Of a stretch of DNA of 40,362 nt, positions 7,281 through 16,612 are shown piece by piece. The stretch covers positions 1 through 40,362 of the forward strand of contig NZ_LT706997.1 in the NCBI RefSeq assembly GCF_900155655.1, read 5' to 3'. Within the stretch, counting starts at the first letter, position 1, and each line of letters opens with the position of its first letter. The notes under the pieces are model-generated. The model was given only the letters and a program-made list of their open reading frames with translations. It ran no database searches and was not told the DNA's origin. The position numbers were made by a program, and so were the translations under genes. Origin of the DNA: Prevotella ihumii. Its GTDB lineage: Bacteria; Bacteroidota; Bacteroidia; Bacteroidales; Bacteroidaceae.

Positions 7281-8066
7281 TTATTTCTTATATCCTTCAA
7301 ATGCAGGTTGCAAGAGCTTTGTGTTGGTGGCTTTATGATGTGCCTTTGGAGTTTTTAAGCGTAGAGGATAAGTTGCTTTATTGCTTTTCATAAAGTCTGC
7401 AACCTTGTTCATCCATTCTGCTGAAGCTTCCCACGTAGGGTGATAATGGTCTGCGCCACGTTCTAACTTGAGCGGTCTGCTATCATAAAAACTTCCTTTG
7501 GGAACGTGTTTCTGAATTAGGTCAATAATTCCAGTTTCGCCATTCCAAACAGAAGGGCTTATCCATACGTACGGATAGTTGTGCAACTTCTTTGTAATCT
7601 CTTCAATATATGTCTGTCTGATGTCTAAATCATTGATAAACAACTCGTTGCTTCCTAAACATAGAATTATATAAGTAGGCTTATATTCTTTAATAAAATG
7701 TTCTATTGTTTGTGTTTTTGCCCATTTCTCAGTAGTAGAGCTGTACCAAATAACAGTATAGAGTTTATGCTCATTTTCGGCTGCATAGTCGCCAAAGCGG
7801 CGTGAAAGACCCTCTACCATTGAGTCGCCAATGAATAAAAATGTGTGATGTTTGATTTTATTGGTTTTCTTTCTTTGTGTTTTAGTTATTGTTTTATTCT
7901 GTTCTATCTTGTTTGCATTCTCTTTTGTATTACTTTTCAATGCAGTAATACTCATCTTTTTAAGGAAAAACTCGCCCACTGCTATTTGTTGTGGAATAAC
8001 AGCATAAATACAGACGGCTGCTAATACAGCAGCCATCAGTAAGAGAGTTTTTGCTTGTTCGCTCAT
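7281..8066 (-). CDS. SGNH/GDSL-type hydrolase, likely O-acetylation partner
   Basis: The 261-residue protein has an N-terminal membrane segment (about residues 7-25), then a lysine- and threonine-rich linker, then an SGNH domain. Block I is FIGDSMVEGL with the nucleophile serine, block III is LGSNEL with the asparagine, and block V is DHYHPTWEAS with the Asp-x2-His pair. The domain would therefore lie in the periplasm. It is 4 bases downstream of xth and 25 bases upstream of the MBOAT gene, so co-transcribed with both. By analogy with AlgJ/AlgX and PatB-type partners, it probably transfers or removes acetyl groups supplied by the MBOAT protein. The precise direction of the reaction is inference. 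Confidence 0.85.
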   Translation of the reverse strand: MSEQAKTLLLMAAVLAAVCIYAVIPQQIAVGEFFLKKMSITALKSNTKENANKIEQNKTITKTQRKKTNKIKHHTFLFIGDSMVEGLSRRFGDYAAENEHKLYTVIWYSSTTEKWAKTQTIEHFIKEYKPTYIILCLGSNELFINDLDIRQTYIEEITKKLHNYPYVWISPSVWNGETGIIDLIQKHVPKGSFYDSRPLKLERGADHYHPTWEASAEWMNKVADFMKSNKATYPLRLKTPKAHHKATNTKLLQPAFEGYKK

Positions 8067-8070
8067 CTGT

Positions 8071-8823
8071 TTACAGATTTACTTCCACTTCTACTGGGCA
8101 GTGGTCACTTCCAAATATGTCTGTATGTATCTTTGCATCAATGAGTTGTTCTCTAAGACGTTCAGACAATAGGAAGTAATCGATGCGCCAACCTGCATTC
8201 TTTTCACGTGCTTTAAATCTGTACGACCACCACGAGTAAGTTACTTGTTCGGGGTATAACGTGCGAAAACTATCAATAAAGCCACTGTTAAGGAATTGTG
8301 TCATCTTAGCACGTTCCTCATCGCTAAATCCTGCATTCTTATGATTGGTCTTTGGATTTTTGAGGTCAATCTCTTCGTGTGCCACGTTTAAGTCGCCACA
8401 AACCAACACAGGCTTCTTCTTGTCCAAAGATTTGATATAGTTTTGGAAGTCGTCTTCCCATTTCATTCGATATTCCAAACGTTTCAAACCATCCTGTGAA
8501 TTGGGTGTGTAGACAGTTACAAGATAAAAGGTATCCATTTCAAGTGTAATGACACGTCCTTCGTGGTCGTGTTCATCAATGCCTAATCCGTATGTAACGT
8601 TTAATGGTTTATGTTTGGTAAATATAGCTGTACCCGAATAACCTTTCTTATCTGCATAGTTCCAATACGACTCATAGCTCTCAAAAGCGATGTCGAGTTG
8701 TCCCTCTTGCATCTTTGTTTCTTGTAAACAGAAGAAGTCTGCGTCAAGTTTAGCAAAACTTTCTTTAAACTCTTTGCCTACGCAAGCCCTTAATCCATTT
8801 ACATTCCATGATATAAATTTCAT
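8071..8823 (-). CDS. xth: Exodeoxyribonuclease III / AP endonuclease
   Basis: The 250-residue metal-dependent enzyme acts in base-excision repair, cutting at abasic sites and removing 3' blocks. All family motifs are present: the start MKFISWNVNGLRA, QETKMQ with the metal-binding glutamate, the YTPNSQDG loop, GDLNVAHEEID with catalytic Asp and Asn, a WSYR segment, and the C-terminal SDHCPVEVE with the Asp-His pair. Length is normal. It lies 27 bases after folE and 4 bases before the SGNH gene on the minus strand, in a run of unrelated functions. Confidence 0.95.
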   Translation of the reverse strand: MKFISWNVNGLRACVGKEFKESFAKLDADFFCLQETKMQEGQLDIAFESYESYWNYADKKGYSGTAIFTKHKPLNVTYGLGIDEHDHEGRVITLEMDTFYLVTVYTPNSQDGLKRLEYRMKWEDDFQNYIKSLDKKKPVLVCGDLNVAHEEIDLKNPKTNHKNAGFSDEERAKMTQFLNSGFIDSFRTLYPEQVTYSWWSYRFKAREKNAGWRIDYFLLSERLREQLIDAKIHTDIFGSDHCPVEVEVNL

Positions 8824-8850
8824 TCTTAATCCTTTCTTTACTCGTATGTT

Positions 8851-9444
8851 TTAGATACCTACGGTCTCTTTGCTGATAAGGTTCATAAACTCTTCACGTG
8901 TTTTAGCCTGATTGAAAGCACCGCTAAATGCACTTGTTGTAGTGATAGAGTTGCGCTTTTCTACGCCACGCATCTGCATACACATATGTTTTGCCTCAAC
9001 GATAACCATCGTACCTAATGGGTTTAAGGTTTCTTGAATACAATCCATAATCTGTTGTGTCAATCGTTCTTGTACCTGAAGGCGATGACTGAAGATGTCT
9101 ACAACACGTGCAACTTTGCTCAAACCTGTGATATGTCCGTTAGGAACATAAGCCACGTGAGCCTTGCCATAGAAGGGCAACATATGATGTTCGCACATAG
9201 AGAAGAAGTCGATGTCTTTTACGATAACCATTTGGTTGTATTCTTCGGCAAAGAGTGCATCTGTAAGCACCTTACGTGGGTCTTGTGTATAGCCACGAGT
9301 GAGCGTCTGCATAGCTTTAGCTACACGCATAGGAGTTTTCTCTAATCCTTCACGTGCAGGGTCTTCACCCAATAGTTGTAATACTTCTTTATAGTGTGCA
9401 GCGAGGTCGTCCAAACCTTCGCGATATTGTGGGTCTATTTGCAT
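8851..9444 (-). CDS. folE: GTP cyclohydrolase I
   Basis: The 197-residue enzyme turns GTP into 7,8-dihydroneopterin triphosphate, the first step of folate and tetrahydrobiopterin-type synthesis. The zinc and active-site motifs are clear: [16 protein letters not shown] in the middle, the [13 protein letters not shown] helix, and the second zinc cysteine and signature in MCMQMRGV near the C-terminus. The N-terminal helix with [17 protein letters not shown] is also typical. It lies between the SPOR gene (60 bases upstream) and xth. folK, a later step of the same pathway, is in a different operon of this window at 13127. Confidence 0.96.
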   Translation of the reverse strand: MQIDPQYREGLDDLAAHYKEVLQLLGEDPAREGLEKTPMRVAKAMQTLTRGYTQDPRKVLTDALFAEEYNQMVIVKDIDFFSMCEHHMLPFYGKAHVAYVPNGHITGLSKVARVVDIFSHRLQVQERLTQQIMDCIQETLNPLGTMVIVEAKHMCMQMRGVEKRNSITTTSAFSGAFNQAKTREEFMNLISKETVGI

Positions 9445-9504
9445 TTTATTATTGTTGTTTTATAATTAAATATTTAGTTTCTTAGTTGTCCTAATATATT
9501 TTGT

Positions 9505-10209
9505 TTAATATGTATAATCTTCTATTTCAGGAGCTAATGTTGGTTCTCCTACGACCTCTGTTGTCTGTATTGTAACCATTGTTCGAATAATATTAGCGTG
9601 CGTAAATCCTTCTTTCTTAAGTTTTTTTATCACCTTACGGGCTTCGTTATAGTTTGTAAAGTTCCCTACCTGACACATCCATCTTGGTGAATAGAAGTGT
9701 ACATAAATAGGTTGATCGGGAAGGATTTGTTTAGCTTTCTGTCCCATTCGTTCAGCTTCTTGGCGTGCTATGCGTGTGTTTCCGCCTGAATAAGCCAACA
9801 CTCTGAAGCCTCTTACTTTCTTTACGCCTTTGAGAACACGCTTGGTAACAGTATGTTTTGTTTCAGTGCCATCAATAGGGTCAATTACTTGTTTTCGTAC
9901 TCTACGTCTCACCAATTTTGTGCGTTGTGTCGACGATGATGTTGTGTTAGAGTTGATTGTAGGCGACTCTATTCGTGGTGTAGGCACAGTTTTTATATCA
10001 GCCTTGGGAGCTTGTATTTTTTTTGTGTTGGGTGCTTGTGGTGTATTGTTCTTTTTGTTGTCTTCCTTGTTAGGCTTTTTGGCTGCCTTTTTCTTTCCAT
10101 TCACCAATGCATCTATATCCGCACTTTGTGTAACGGTTACCGTTCCTTGTGCACAGACAGCAAGCGTGCCGATGAGTGCGATGATTAATGTGGTAAGGAA
10201 TTTTTTCAT
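9505..10209 (-). CDS. SPOR-domain envelope protein
   Basis: The 234-residue protein has a signal peptide (MKKFLTTLIIALIGTLAVCAQ). A long low-complexity linker rich in Lys, Thr, Pro and Asn spans residues 35-130. The C-terminal SPOR repeat has FRVLAYSGGNTRIARQEAER and WMCQVGNFTNYNEARKVIKK. SPOR domains bind denuded peptidoglycan at division sites, so the protein is expected in the periplasm. It starts the minus-strand run SPOR-folE-xth-SGNH-MBOAT. A strong hairpin at 10229-10270 separates it from tpiA, so it probably has its own promoter in the short gap, although I could not see a convincing one. Confidence 0.85.
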   Translation of the reverse strand: MKKFLTTLIIALIGTLAVCAQGTVTVTQSADIDALVNGKKKAAKKPNKEDNKKNNTPQAPNTKKIQAPKADIKTVPTPRIESPTINSNTTSSSTQRTKLVRRRVRKQVIDPIDGTETKHTVTKRVLKGVKKVRGFRVLAYSGGNTRIARQEAERMGQKAKQILPDQPIYVHFYSPRWMCQVGNFTNYNEARKVIKKLKKEGFTHANIIRTMVTIQTTEVVGEPTLAPEIEDYTY

Positions 10210-10228
10210 TTGATGTTATTTTAGTAAA

Positions 10229-10270
10229 TCCTACAAGTGCTTTAGCATTGATATAATAGCACTTGTAGGA
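10229..10270. terminator. Hairpin after tpiA, before SPOR gene
   Basis: TCCTACAAGTGCT (10229-10241) and AGCACTTGTAGGA (10258-10270) form a perfect 13-bp stem with a 16-base loop. It lies 15 bases beyond the tpiA stop on the minus strand. The T-run (CTTTTTATTT) is on the plus-strand side, so its efficiency on the minus strand is uncertain. Confidence 0.6.
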
Positions 10271-10285
10271 CTTTTTATTTATCTT

Positions 10286-11047
10286 TTATTTCTTCCAAGC
10301 GTCGATAATAGCCTTGAAATCAGCTGCCTTCAATGAAGCACCACCAATCAAACCACCATCAATATTTGGTTTAGAGAAAAGTTCAGAAGCATTTTTAGCG
10401 TTGCAGCTACCACCATAAAGGATGCTTGTTTCTTCTGCAACTTCCTTGCCAAACTTGTCTGCTACGATAGAGCGAATGTAAGCAAGCATTTCTTCAGCTT
10501 GGTCAGATGTAGCAGTCTTACCTGTACCAATAGCCCAAATTGGTTCGTAAGCAAGGATAATGTTCTTCCACTCTTCTGCGCTGAGATGGAATACAGAGCC
10601 TTCAAGTTCTGCCTTTACTACTTCGTTCTGCTTATTAGCTTCACGCTCTTCAAGACTTTCACCGCAGCAGAAGATAACCTTCAAGCCATTAGCGAGTGCC
10701 AACTGTACCTTTTCTTTCAAGATTTCAGCTGTTTCAGCATAGTACTGACGGCGTTCAGAGTGACCGAGGATAACGTATTCTGCACCAGTGCTCTTTACCA
10801 TTGCAGCAGATACTTCACCAGTGTAAGCACCCTTTTCTTTGTCTGCGCAGTTTTCTGCACCAAGACCCACTAAATCCTTATCCAAAACGTTAGCAACACT
10901 TGCCAAATGTATGAAAGGAGTGCAAATTACAACATCGCAATTTGGTTTGTCTGCCTTGAGTGCATCATTGATTTCAGTTGCCAATGCAACACCTTCTTGC
11001 AGGGTTTCGTTCATCTTCCAGTTACCTGCTACAATTTTTTTTCTCAT
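10286..11047 (-). other. tpiA: TpiA domain with possible internal start (triosephosphate isomerase)
   Basis: From ATG at 11047 this encodes a full 253-residue isomerase interconverting dihydroxyacetone phosphate and glyceraldehyde 3-phosphate in glycolysis. Catalytic groups are present: the lysine in AGNWKMN, the histidine in ILGHSERR, the glutamate in [12 protein letters not shown], and the phosphate-binding LYGGSCN and GGLIGGAS loops. It is in frame with the upstream DoxX-like part. A soluble TpiA from this ATG is likely the form needed for glycolysis; whether the long form is also made is unknown. Confidence 0.8.
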
Positions 11048-12406
11048 TTGTCTTTTACGTTTTAAAAGTTGATATAATTTGGTTGATTGCTCATGCTTTA
11101 TCAGCCATTCTTCTTTTTCTTTCAGCCACATTTCTCGCTTCTTTACCCATTTAGACCAAGCTAAAAATCGGTCGGCAATGATAAGCACCACCAAAGGAAG
11201 GATATAGCAAAGAATCATCGCAAGAATTTTTGTCCAAGTATTATTCTCTGGTTCCCGTCCAATGGTGAGCATCGGAAGTGGCGCATTAAGCTCTTCTATC
11301 GTTGGAATGTCGTTATGACTCCATTTGTTGATGATAGTTCCTTTATAAAGCAATACCAATCCTGGGTTGCTTCTAATGACGGTTTTCAGCGTTGTACCGT
11401 CCATCGTGTAGAACGGATATTCTGCTCCCGTTACGTTGCGCCAATGCTTTATGCCTTGTTCGGTACTGGCTGTCAATCCATAGAAGCTATAACCATTCTC
11501 CTTTGCATATTCGTAAATGCCGTCTATGTTTCCAAAGTTTCGGTCTTGTGCAACCTCCAAGTGTGGTGATATGAGCAAAAAGGTGTACCCCTCTTTTGTC
11601 AATATCTGTTCGGTAAGGTCTTCTCCTGTAGCATCATCCGTGATACTGAAATCGTGTATTGGAGGTTCATATCCTTGTTCCAATACCTCTTGTTTGGTAT
11701 CTACAAACACCCAAGTGCTATCGTTATAAGGATAAGTACTCTCGTCAAATTCTTTTTGAACTCCATTCTTTGTGCAAATAAACGTTGTCTTATATTTGGT
11801 TTGCTTTGCACCTTTTGGCATTTCCATTCCTTTTTTGATATTCTGCCCAATGTAGTAGGGACGGAAGTCGAATACAGGAAGATGGTATAAGCTAAGCAGC
11901 GACACCGCAAATATGAAGATTATAGTGAAATGCAGTGCGATCCATTGATTGTTTTGCGAGATAAATCTCGTCTGATACAAAGGATAGCGCATCACCACAA
12001 TTGCCCCAAATAGCAGTACGACATTCTTAACAAAGGTTTCTGTATTGCTAAGATGAATGGCGTCTCCAAAACAGCCACAGTCTTGAATAGGGTTGCCAAT
12101 GGTAAGCCATAACGACACAATGGTCATAAAAACCATCAATCCTACAGTGATTTTGCTCACTAAACGGCGTTGAATGGCCAAGAGAATAAGCACACCGAGG
12201 GTAAACTCCAATCCTGAAAGCGCAATAGATGTTCCTAATTGCACCCATTCAGGCACTACTCCTGCCAATCCCAATGCTTCTAAGTAGTCGCCAATCTTGT
12301 ATTGCGTACCCAAGGGGTCGATACTCTTGACAAATCCAGAGAAGATGAACGTTAAGGCAAGAAGAAGTCTACAAATGTTGACCAATAGCGATTTCAGCTT
12401 ACTCAT
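10286..12406 (-). CDS. DoxX/MauE-like membrane protein fused to triosephosphate isomerase
   Basis: One uninterrupted 706-codon frame. Residues 1-175 are a DoxX/MauE-type bundle of membrane helices with the paired-cysteine motif DCGCFGDA. Residues 195-390 resemble a thioredoxin-like fold without a CxxC pair, and a further membrane segment lies near 394-415. A charged stretch ([15 protein letters not shown]) ends at residue 453. From residue 454 ([14 protein letters not shown]) a complete TpiA follows. In other Bacteroidetes as I remember them, these are two adjacent genes; here no stop separates them. The product could be a membrane-tethered isomerase, or TpiA may be made mainly from the internal ATG. 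The gene overlaps the end of the DUF1599 gene by 4 bases (ATGA), so translation is coupled. Confidence 0.85.
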   Translation of the reverse strand: MSKLKSLLVNICRLLLALTFIFSGFVKSIDPLGTQYKIGDYLEALGLAGVVPEWVQLGTSIALSGLEFTLGVLILLAIQRRLVSKITVGLMVFMTIVSLWLTIGNPIQDCGCFGDAIHLSNTETFVKNVVLLFGAIVVMRYPLYQTRFISQNNQWIALHFTIIFIFAVSLLSLYHLPVFDFRPYYIGQNIKKGMEMPKGAKQTKYKTTFICTKNGVQKEFDESTYPYNDSTWVFVDTKQEVLEQGYEPPIHDFSITDDATGEDLTEQILTKEGYTFLLISPHLEVAQDRNFGNIDGIYEYAKENGYSFYGLTASTEQGIKHWRNVTGAEYPFYTMDGTTLKTVIRSNPGLVLLYKGTIINKWSHNDIPTIEELNAPLPMLTIGREPENNTWTKILAMILCYILPLVVLIIADRFLAWSKWVKKREMWLKEKEEWLIKHEQSTKLYQLLKRKRQMRKKIVAGNWKMNETLQEGVALATEINDALKADKPNCDVVICTPFIHLASVANVLDKDLVGLGAENCADKEKGAYTGEVSAAMVKSTGAEYVILGHSERRQYYAETAEILKEKVQLALANGLKVIFCCGESLEEREANKQNEVVKAELEGSVFHLSAEEWKNIILAYEPIWAIGTGKTATSDQAEEMLAYIRSIVADKFGKEVAEETSILYGGSCNAKNASELFSKPNIDGGLIGGASLKAADFKAIIDAWKK

Positions 12407-12948
12407 AAAGTCTTAATAGCTCCAAAAACTGCGTAATTAATGATGTCCATATAGTTGGCATCTATTCCCTCGCTTACCAAGGTGTTGCCATTGAGTTGCT
12501 CAATTTCTTTCACACGTTGTATTTTAGTAAGGATAAAGTCGGTATAACTACTCACACGCATATCTCTCCACGCCTCTCCGTAGTCGTGATTTTTCTTTAG
12601 CATAAGGTTGTAAGTAGTTTTTGCAAAACCTTGATAGAGTGCTATTGCTTCTTCTGGCGTAATGTCTACTGTGTCCACGTATGGGCGTTCCAACTGTATC
12701 AAGCCTATGATGCCATAGTTGATGAGTGCAATAAACTCTTGTCTAATGTCGTCGCCCACAAGGTTTTCGCCCGTTATTTCTATCGAACGAATCCGTTTAG
12801 CCTTTATAAAAAGCTGGTCGGTGAGCGATGAAGGACGCAATATGCGCCACGAAGCACCATAGTCGTGTAGCTTTTTGGTGAAGAGTGCTTCACACTCCTG
12901 CAAAACTTCCTTAAACTCTTGTTCTGTATTTAAAGTCTGTTGTGACAT
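12403..12948 (-). CDS. DUF1599 (Nmad1-type) domain protein
   Basis: The 181-residue protein holds two copies of the same motif: [20 protein letters not shown] near residue 31 and [20 protein letters not shown] near residue 117. Each is followed by KAKRIRSIE or [10 protein letters not shown] recognise this as DUF1599, also described as nucleotide-modification-associated domain 1; its biochemical role is unclear to me. It heads the operon with the DoxX-TpiA gene, overlapping it by 4 bases, a neighbourhood I recall from Bacteroides as well. A promoter is seen at 12972-13003. Confidence 0.85.
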   Translation of the reverse strand: MSQQTLNTEQEFKEVLQECEALFTKKLHDYGASWRILRPSSLTDQLFIKAKRIRSIEITGENLVGDDIRQEFIALINYGIIGLIQLERPYVDTVDITPEEAIALYQGFAKTTYNLMLKKNHDYGEAWRDMRVSSYTDFILTKIQRVKEIEQLNGNTLVSEGIDANYMDIINYAVFGAIKTL

Positions 12949-12971
12949 CAGTTTTATTTTCTATTTGATTG

Positions 12972-13003
12972 CAAAAATACTGAAAATAAACGAATAAAGC
13001 AAG
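12972..13003 (-). promoter_or_regulatory. Promoter of DUF1599-doxX/tpiA operon
   Basis: On the minus strand TATTTTTG (12972-12979) matches TAnnTTTG. CTTG (13000-13003) stands 20 bases upstream in place of TTTG. The start codon is 24 bases downstream. Confidence 0.55.
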
Positions 13004-13126
13004 TTGAAATAGGTAAATATATGGGGTAGTGAGGTTAAATGCTGTTGTATATATATAAATTGAGGATAAAGGTTGTGTTAAACCTTCATCCTTAATTGTG
13101 AATGAATAGCCCTGTGATAGGACTTT

Positions 13127-13534
13127 CTATTTCAATATTTCTTTTAACGGCACCATAACAAACTCACGTTCCTCCATTAAGGGGTGAGGAACAATAAGGT
13201 CGGGCTCGTTAATTTTTAGTTCATCATAAAGCAGAATGTCAATATCTATAATGCGGTCTTCGTATTGCTTGTCCTTGGTTTTATGCGCTCTCCCCATGTC
13301 TTTCTCAATGCGTTGTGTGGCTTCAAGAAGTTGGCGTGGAGCTAACTCTGTTTCTACACAAATACAAGCATTTAGGAACTTGTTAGGACTTTCAAATCCC
13401 CAAGGTTCGGTCTCTATCAGTGACGATTGGCGAACTACCTCGCCTATTTGCTTAGCAATAAGTGTGATGGTGTCACGCATTATGGCTTTGCGATTTCCTA
13501 AGTTTGAACCTAATCCTAAATATACTATATGCAT
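13127..13534 (-). CDS. folK: 2-amino-4-hydroxy-6-hydroxymethyldihydropteridine pyrophosphokinase
   Basis: The 135-residue enzyme transfers pyrophosphate from ATP to hydroxymethyl-dihydropterin in folate synthesis. Typical marks are the N-terminal YLGLGSNLGNR, the pterin-binding SSLIETEPWGF, FLNACICVETEL, the IEKDMGR helix and the metal/ATP block EDRIIDIDILLYDE followed by VPHPLMEEREFV. The protein is somewhat short but complete. It is the last gene of the ftsX operon, 43 bases after queA. Confidence 0.95.
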   Translation of the reverse strand: MHIVYLGLGSNLGNRKAIMRDTITLIAKQIGEVVRQSSLIETEPWGFESPNKFLNACICVETELAPRQLLEATQRIEKDMGRAHKTKDKQYEDRIIDIDILLYDELKINEPDLIVPHPLMEEREFVMVPLKEILK

Positions 13535-13577
13535 TGTCAGAATATTTTATAGTTTTGCTTTACGAATAAGGTTTGTC

Positions 13578-14762
13578 TTAATCGTTGAGAATTAATAGCG
13601 AGTCACCGAAACAACCAAACTTATAACCTGCCTTTACCGCCTTGTCGTAAGCTTCCATCACGATGTCGTATCCTCCGAAAGCTGCTGTTTCCATAAGAAG
13701 CGTAGAGTAGGGGTGATAGAAGTTTACAAGCATAGAATCTGCCAATCCGAAGTCGTAAGGAGGGAAGATAAACTTATTGGTCCAGCCATCATACTCCTTT
13801 AAGAAACCATCTGTACCCACTGCGGTTTCGGTAGCCTTTACAACGCTTGCCCCCACTGCGCACACACGGTGTCCAGCCTTCTTGGTATCGTTTACAATGC
13901 GGCAAGCCTCAGCAGTGATGTGCATTTCTTCAGAATCCATCTTGTGTTTTGTAAGGTCTTCCACTTCTATATCGTGGAAGTTTCCTAAGCCACAATGCAA
14001 GGTGATGAAAGCAGGAGTAATACCCTTTATTTCCATCATCTTCATCATATGTTCTGAGAAGTGGAGATTTGTACCAGGTGCAGTTACAGCACCTTCCTTA
14101 TCAGCAAAGACTGTTTGGAAGTTCTCCAAATCGTCAGCGTCAGCGTGTGCAAAGTCTTCGCCTTCTTCTTTCTCTCTGTTGTCAATGATGTAGCGTGGCA
14201 ATGGAGCTTCGCCCAATGCGTACAATTCACGCTTAAATTCTTCGTGGTCGCAATCGTAAAGGAAACGAAGTGTACGCCCACGTGATGTAGTGTTGTCGAT
14301 AACCTCGGCTACCATTGAGCCTGACTCGTCAAAGAAGAGCTTATTGCCAATACGTATTTTGCGTGCAGGTTCTACCAACACATCCCATAAACGCATTTCT
14401 TGGTTGAGCTCACGGAGTAAGAATACTTCAATCTTTGCATCGGTCTTTTCCTTTGTTCCATATAGACGAGCGGGAAACACCTTTGTGTCGTTGAGAACGA
14501 ATGTATCTCCTTCATCAAAGTAATTCAAAACATCTTTGAAGCGGAGGAAGTCTTCTTCTTTTGGGTCGCCTTCCACCTCTTTATTATACATATCTATTGT
14601 ACCCGACTTGCGATGTATTACCATCAATCGAGCCTCATCTCTACGTGTAATTTTAAACGTTTGGCTTGTTCCGTCAGCACGATTAAGTACTCGCTCTGAC
14701 GAGTGAGGGTACAACACTACTTGCTCTTTTGGTAAATTGAATTTAAATTGTGAAAGCTTCAT
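13578..14762 (-). CDS. queA: S-adenosylmethionine:tRNA ribosyltransferase-isomerase
   Basis: The 394-residue enzyme moves the ribosyl part of SAM onto preQ1 in tRNA, giving epoxyqueuosine. Family features are [14 protein letters not shown] at the start, [24 protein letters not shown], the central [16 protein letters not shown] block, [14 protein letters not shown] and the C-terminal [20 protein letters not shown]. It is longer than the roughly 350 residues of many bacterial QueA proteins because of acidic inserts (around [13 protein letters not shown]), which I regard as normal in this phylum. It lies 5 bases downstream of truB, in an operon of tRNA-modification and envelope genes. Confidence 0.95.
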   Translation of the reverse strand: MKLSQFKFNLPKEQVVLYPHSSERVLNRADGTSQTFKITRRDEARLMVIHRKSGTIDMYNKEVEGDPKEEDFLRFKDVLNYFDEGDTFVLNDTKVFPARLYGTKEKTDAKIEVFLLRELNQEMRLWDVLVEPARKIRIGNKLFFDESGSMVAEVIDNTTSRGRTLRFLYDCDHEEFKRELYALGEAPLPRYIIDNREKEEGEDFAHADADDLENFQTVFADKEGAVTAPGTNLHFSEHMMKMMEIKGITPAFITLHCGLGNFHDIEVEDLTKHKMDSEEMHITAEACRIVNDTKKAGHRVCAVGASVVKATETAVGTDGFLKEYDGWTNKFIFPPYDFGLADSMLVNFYHPYSTLLMETAAFGGYDIVMEAYDKAVKAGYKFGCFGDSLLILND

Positions 14763-14767
14763 CTATT

Positions 14768-15466
14768 TTATTTTTCTATTGTCTGTGAGTTTAGCCATTC
14801 TTGGAAATGGCTGTAATCTATACATTCTTCTACTTTTACATCGCCTACTCGTGTGCGACGCAATGCGGTGAGATAAGCTCCGCTTTGCACGGCTCTCCCC
14901 AAGTCGCGTGCTAAGGCTCGGATATAAGTTCCTTTGCCACAGTTTACACGCAATGAGAGTTGCATCTTTTCTTTATCGAAATGGGTTATTTCTATCTCGT
15001 CTATGTGTATATGCTTTGGTTTTAGTACCACTTCTTCGCCTTTTCGACGATAGTCGAACGCTCGTTTACCATCTATTTTTACTGCGCTATACGTAGGAGG
15101 TATTTGTTCTATGTCGCCAATGAATTGGGGAAGCACATTGCGAATAGCTTCCTCTGTGATATGCTCGGTTGGGAAAGTTTCGTTTACCTCGTGTTCCATA
15201 TCATAGCTGGGCGTTGTTGCCCCCAACTGCAAGGTGGCGGTGTATTCCTTTGAGTGCGCTTGAAGCGTCTCTATAAGTTTGGTTTTCTTTCCTGTGGCAA
15301 GAATAAGTACACCTGTTGCCAAGGGGTCGAGTGTTCCTGCGTGTCCTATTTTCACCTTTCCGCCTACTGCCTGAGAGCAGAGATAGCGCACGTGAGCCAA
15401 AGCCTTGAAACTGGTGATGCCGTATGGCTTGTCTATGGGAATGATAACTCCTTCTTTAAAATCCAT
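14768..15466 (-). CDS. truB: tRNA pseudouridine-55 synthase
   Basis: The 232-residue enzyme makes pseudouridine 55 in the T-loop of tRNAs. The catalytic aspartate is in GHAGTLDPLATGVL near residue 46. The conserved DKPYGITSFKAL start, KEYTATLQLGATTPSYD, PPTYSAVKIDGKRAFDYRRKG and the CGKGTYIRALARDLG motif are all visible. The PUA domain is minimal or absent, as in short TruB forms. It lies between uppP (21 bases upstream) and queA on the minus strand. Confidence 0.95.
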   Translation of the reverse strand: MDFKEGVIIPIDKPYGITSFKALAHVRYLCSQAVGGKVKIGHAGTLDPLATGVLILATGKKTKLIETLQAHSKEYTATLQLGATTPSYDMEHEVNETFPTEHITEEAIRNVLPQFIGDIEQIPPTYSAVKIDGKRAFDYRRKGEEVVLKPKHIHIDEIEITHFDKEKMQLSLRVNCGKGTYIRALARDLGRAVQSGAYLTALRRTRVGDVKVEECIDYSHFQEWLNSQTIEK

Positions 15467-15487
15467 ATTCTATTGTTAGTCAGAATG

Positions 15488-16303
15488 TTAATCAACCATA
15501 TTCAGCGATACACCTGAAAGAATCATTATCAAAATTATTGCGCCTACGATAATTCTATACCACCCGAAGGCTTTGAAACCATACTTGGTGAGAAAACTAA
15601 CGAACCACTTCATAGCCAATAATGCTACAACGAACGATACTATGCTACCAACGCCAAGGAGCATAAAGTTTTCGCTTGTAGCCCAACTTCCATCGCCTTT
15701 GAGAAGGTCATAGAGGTCGAGAATGGTCGCACCAGCCATAGTAGGTACGGCAAGGAAGAATGAAAATTCGGCAGCCTTCTTACGTGTCAGCTTGTTTGCC
15801 ATACCGCCCACGATGGTTGCCATAGAGCGGCTCATACCAGGGATGACAGAGAGGCATTGGAACAAGCCAATATTGAAAGCATGCTTATAAGTTACCTCGT
15901 TTTCATCTACGCCCTTATTGAACAACTTGTCGCAAAAGAGCATAAACACACCACCAAGGATAAGCATTACTGCCACTACCTCAACAGAGTCTAACAGCCA
16001 ACCCAACAGTCCGCTTTTCTTTGCTGCAAGTCCCACCACAACGGCTGGCAACACACCCACAACGAGCTTTGCATACAGGCGTAAGGTTTCTTCGTTGAGG
16101 CTGAAAAATCGTTTCCAATACAAGCAAACCACAGAGAGGATAGCTCCAAACTGAATGATGAAGGTGAAGGCGTGTACAAACTCGTTGCCTTGCTCTACGC
16201 CTAAAAGGTTTTGCGTAATAATCATGTGCCCTGTTGACGATACGGGTAAAAACTCGGTCAATCCCTCAACGATGGCAATAATAATTGTTTGAAGTAAATC
16301 CAT
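15488..16303 (-). CDS. uppP: Undecaprenyl-diphosphate phosphatase
   Basis: The 271-residue integral membrane enzyme dephosphorylates undecaprenyl diphosphate to recycle the lipid carrier for cell-wall and O-antigen synthesis. It confers bacitracin tolerance in some species. The two active-site motifs of the BacA/UppP family are present: EGLTEFLPVSSTGHM near residue 13 and the PGMSRS motif near residue 155. About eight hydrophobic helices are seen. Its ATG overlaps the stop of the DUF3098 gene by one base, showing translational coupling. Confidence 0.96.
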   Translation of the reverse strand: MDLLQTIIIAIVEGLTEFLPVSSTGHMIITQNLLGVEQGNEFVHAFTFIIQFGAILSVVCLYWKRFFSLNEETLRLYAKLVVGVLPAVVVGLAAKKSGLLGWLLDSVEVVAVMLILGGVFMLFCDKLFNKGVDENEVTYKHAFNIGLFQCLSVIPGMSRSMATIVGGMANKLTRKKAAEFSFFLAVPTMAGATILDLYDLLKGDGSWATSENFMLLGVGSIVSFVVALLAMKWFVSFLTKYGFKAFGWYRIIVGAIILIMILSGVSLNMVD

Positions 16304-16545
16304 TATTCAGCAGTATTATCCTCGTTTTTTGGTCGATACATAATTGCGCCAATGATTGAAACGAACCCAAAGAAGGTAATCATAGGAGCAACCTTGATTT
16401 TCATCGCACTAAAAATTTCTGGATTGTACTGCGCTTCGGTAGAACTTCCACCGCTCATAAGGATAAAACCTAAAATGACTACTGCAATGCTAATGCCTAA
16501 CAAAATGTAGTTGATTTTGCTAAATGCTAAATTTCTCTTATCCAT
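16303..16545 (-). CDS. DUF3098 two-helix membrane protein
   Basis: The 80-residue protein has two hydrophobic helices, at about residues 12-30 and 52-70, joined by a short polar loop (SGGSSTEAQYNPEIFS). The sequence, including ending MYRPKNED, matches my memory of the Bacteroidetes-specific DUF3098 family, always between ftsX and uppP. Its function is unknown; the conserved position suggests a role with FtsX or lipid-carrier recycling. A hairpin lies in the 67-base gap after ftsX. Confidence 0.88.
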   Translation of the reverse strand: MDKRNLAFSKINYILLGISIAVVILGFILMSGGSSTEAQYNPEIFSAMKIKVAPMITFFGFVSIIGAIMYRPKNEDNTAE

Positions 16546-16560
16546 TATTTTATAATTTTT

Positions 16561-16593
16561 CCCACAAAGTTTTATTGCACGAAACCTTGTGGG
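16561..16593 (-). promoter_or_regulatory. Hairpin between ftsX and DUF3098
   Basis: CCCACAA-A-GTTT (16561-16572) pairs with AAAC-C-TTGTGGG (16582-16593): 11 base pairs with one mismatch and a 9-base loop. No good T-run follows on the minus strand, so an RNA-stability or processing element within the operon is more likely than a terminator. Confidence 0.45.
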
Positions 16594-16612
16594 AGTTGGG
16601 TTTATTCTGTTT

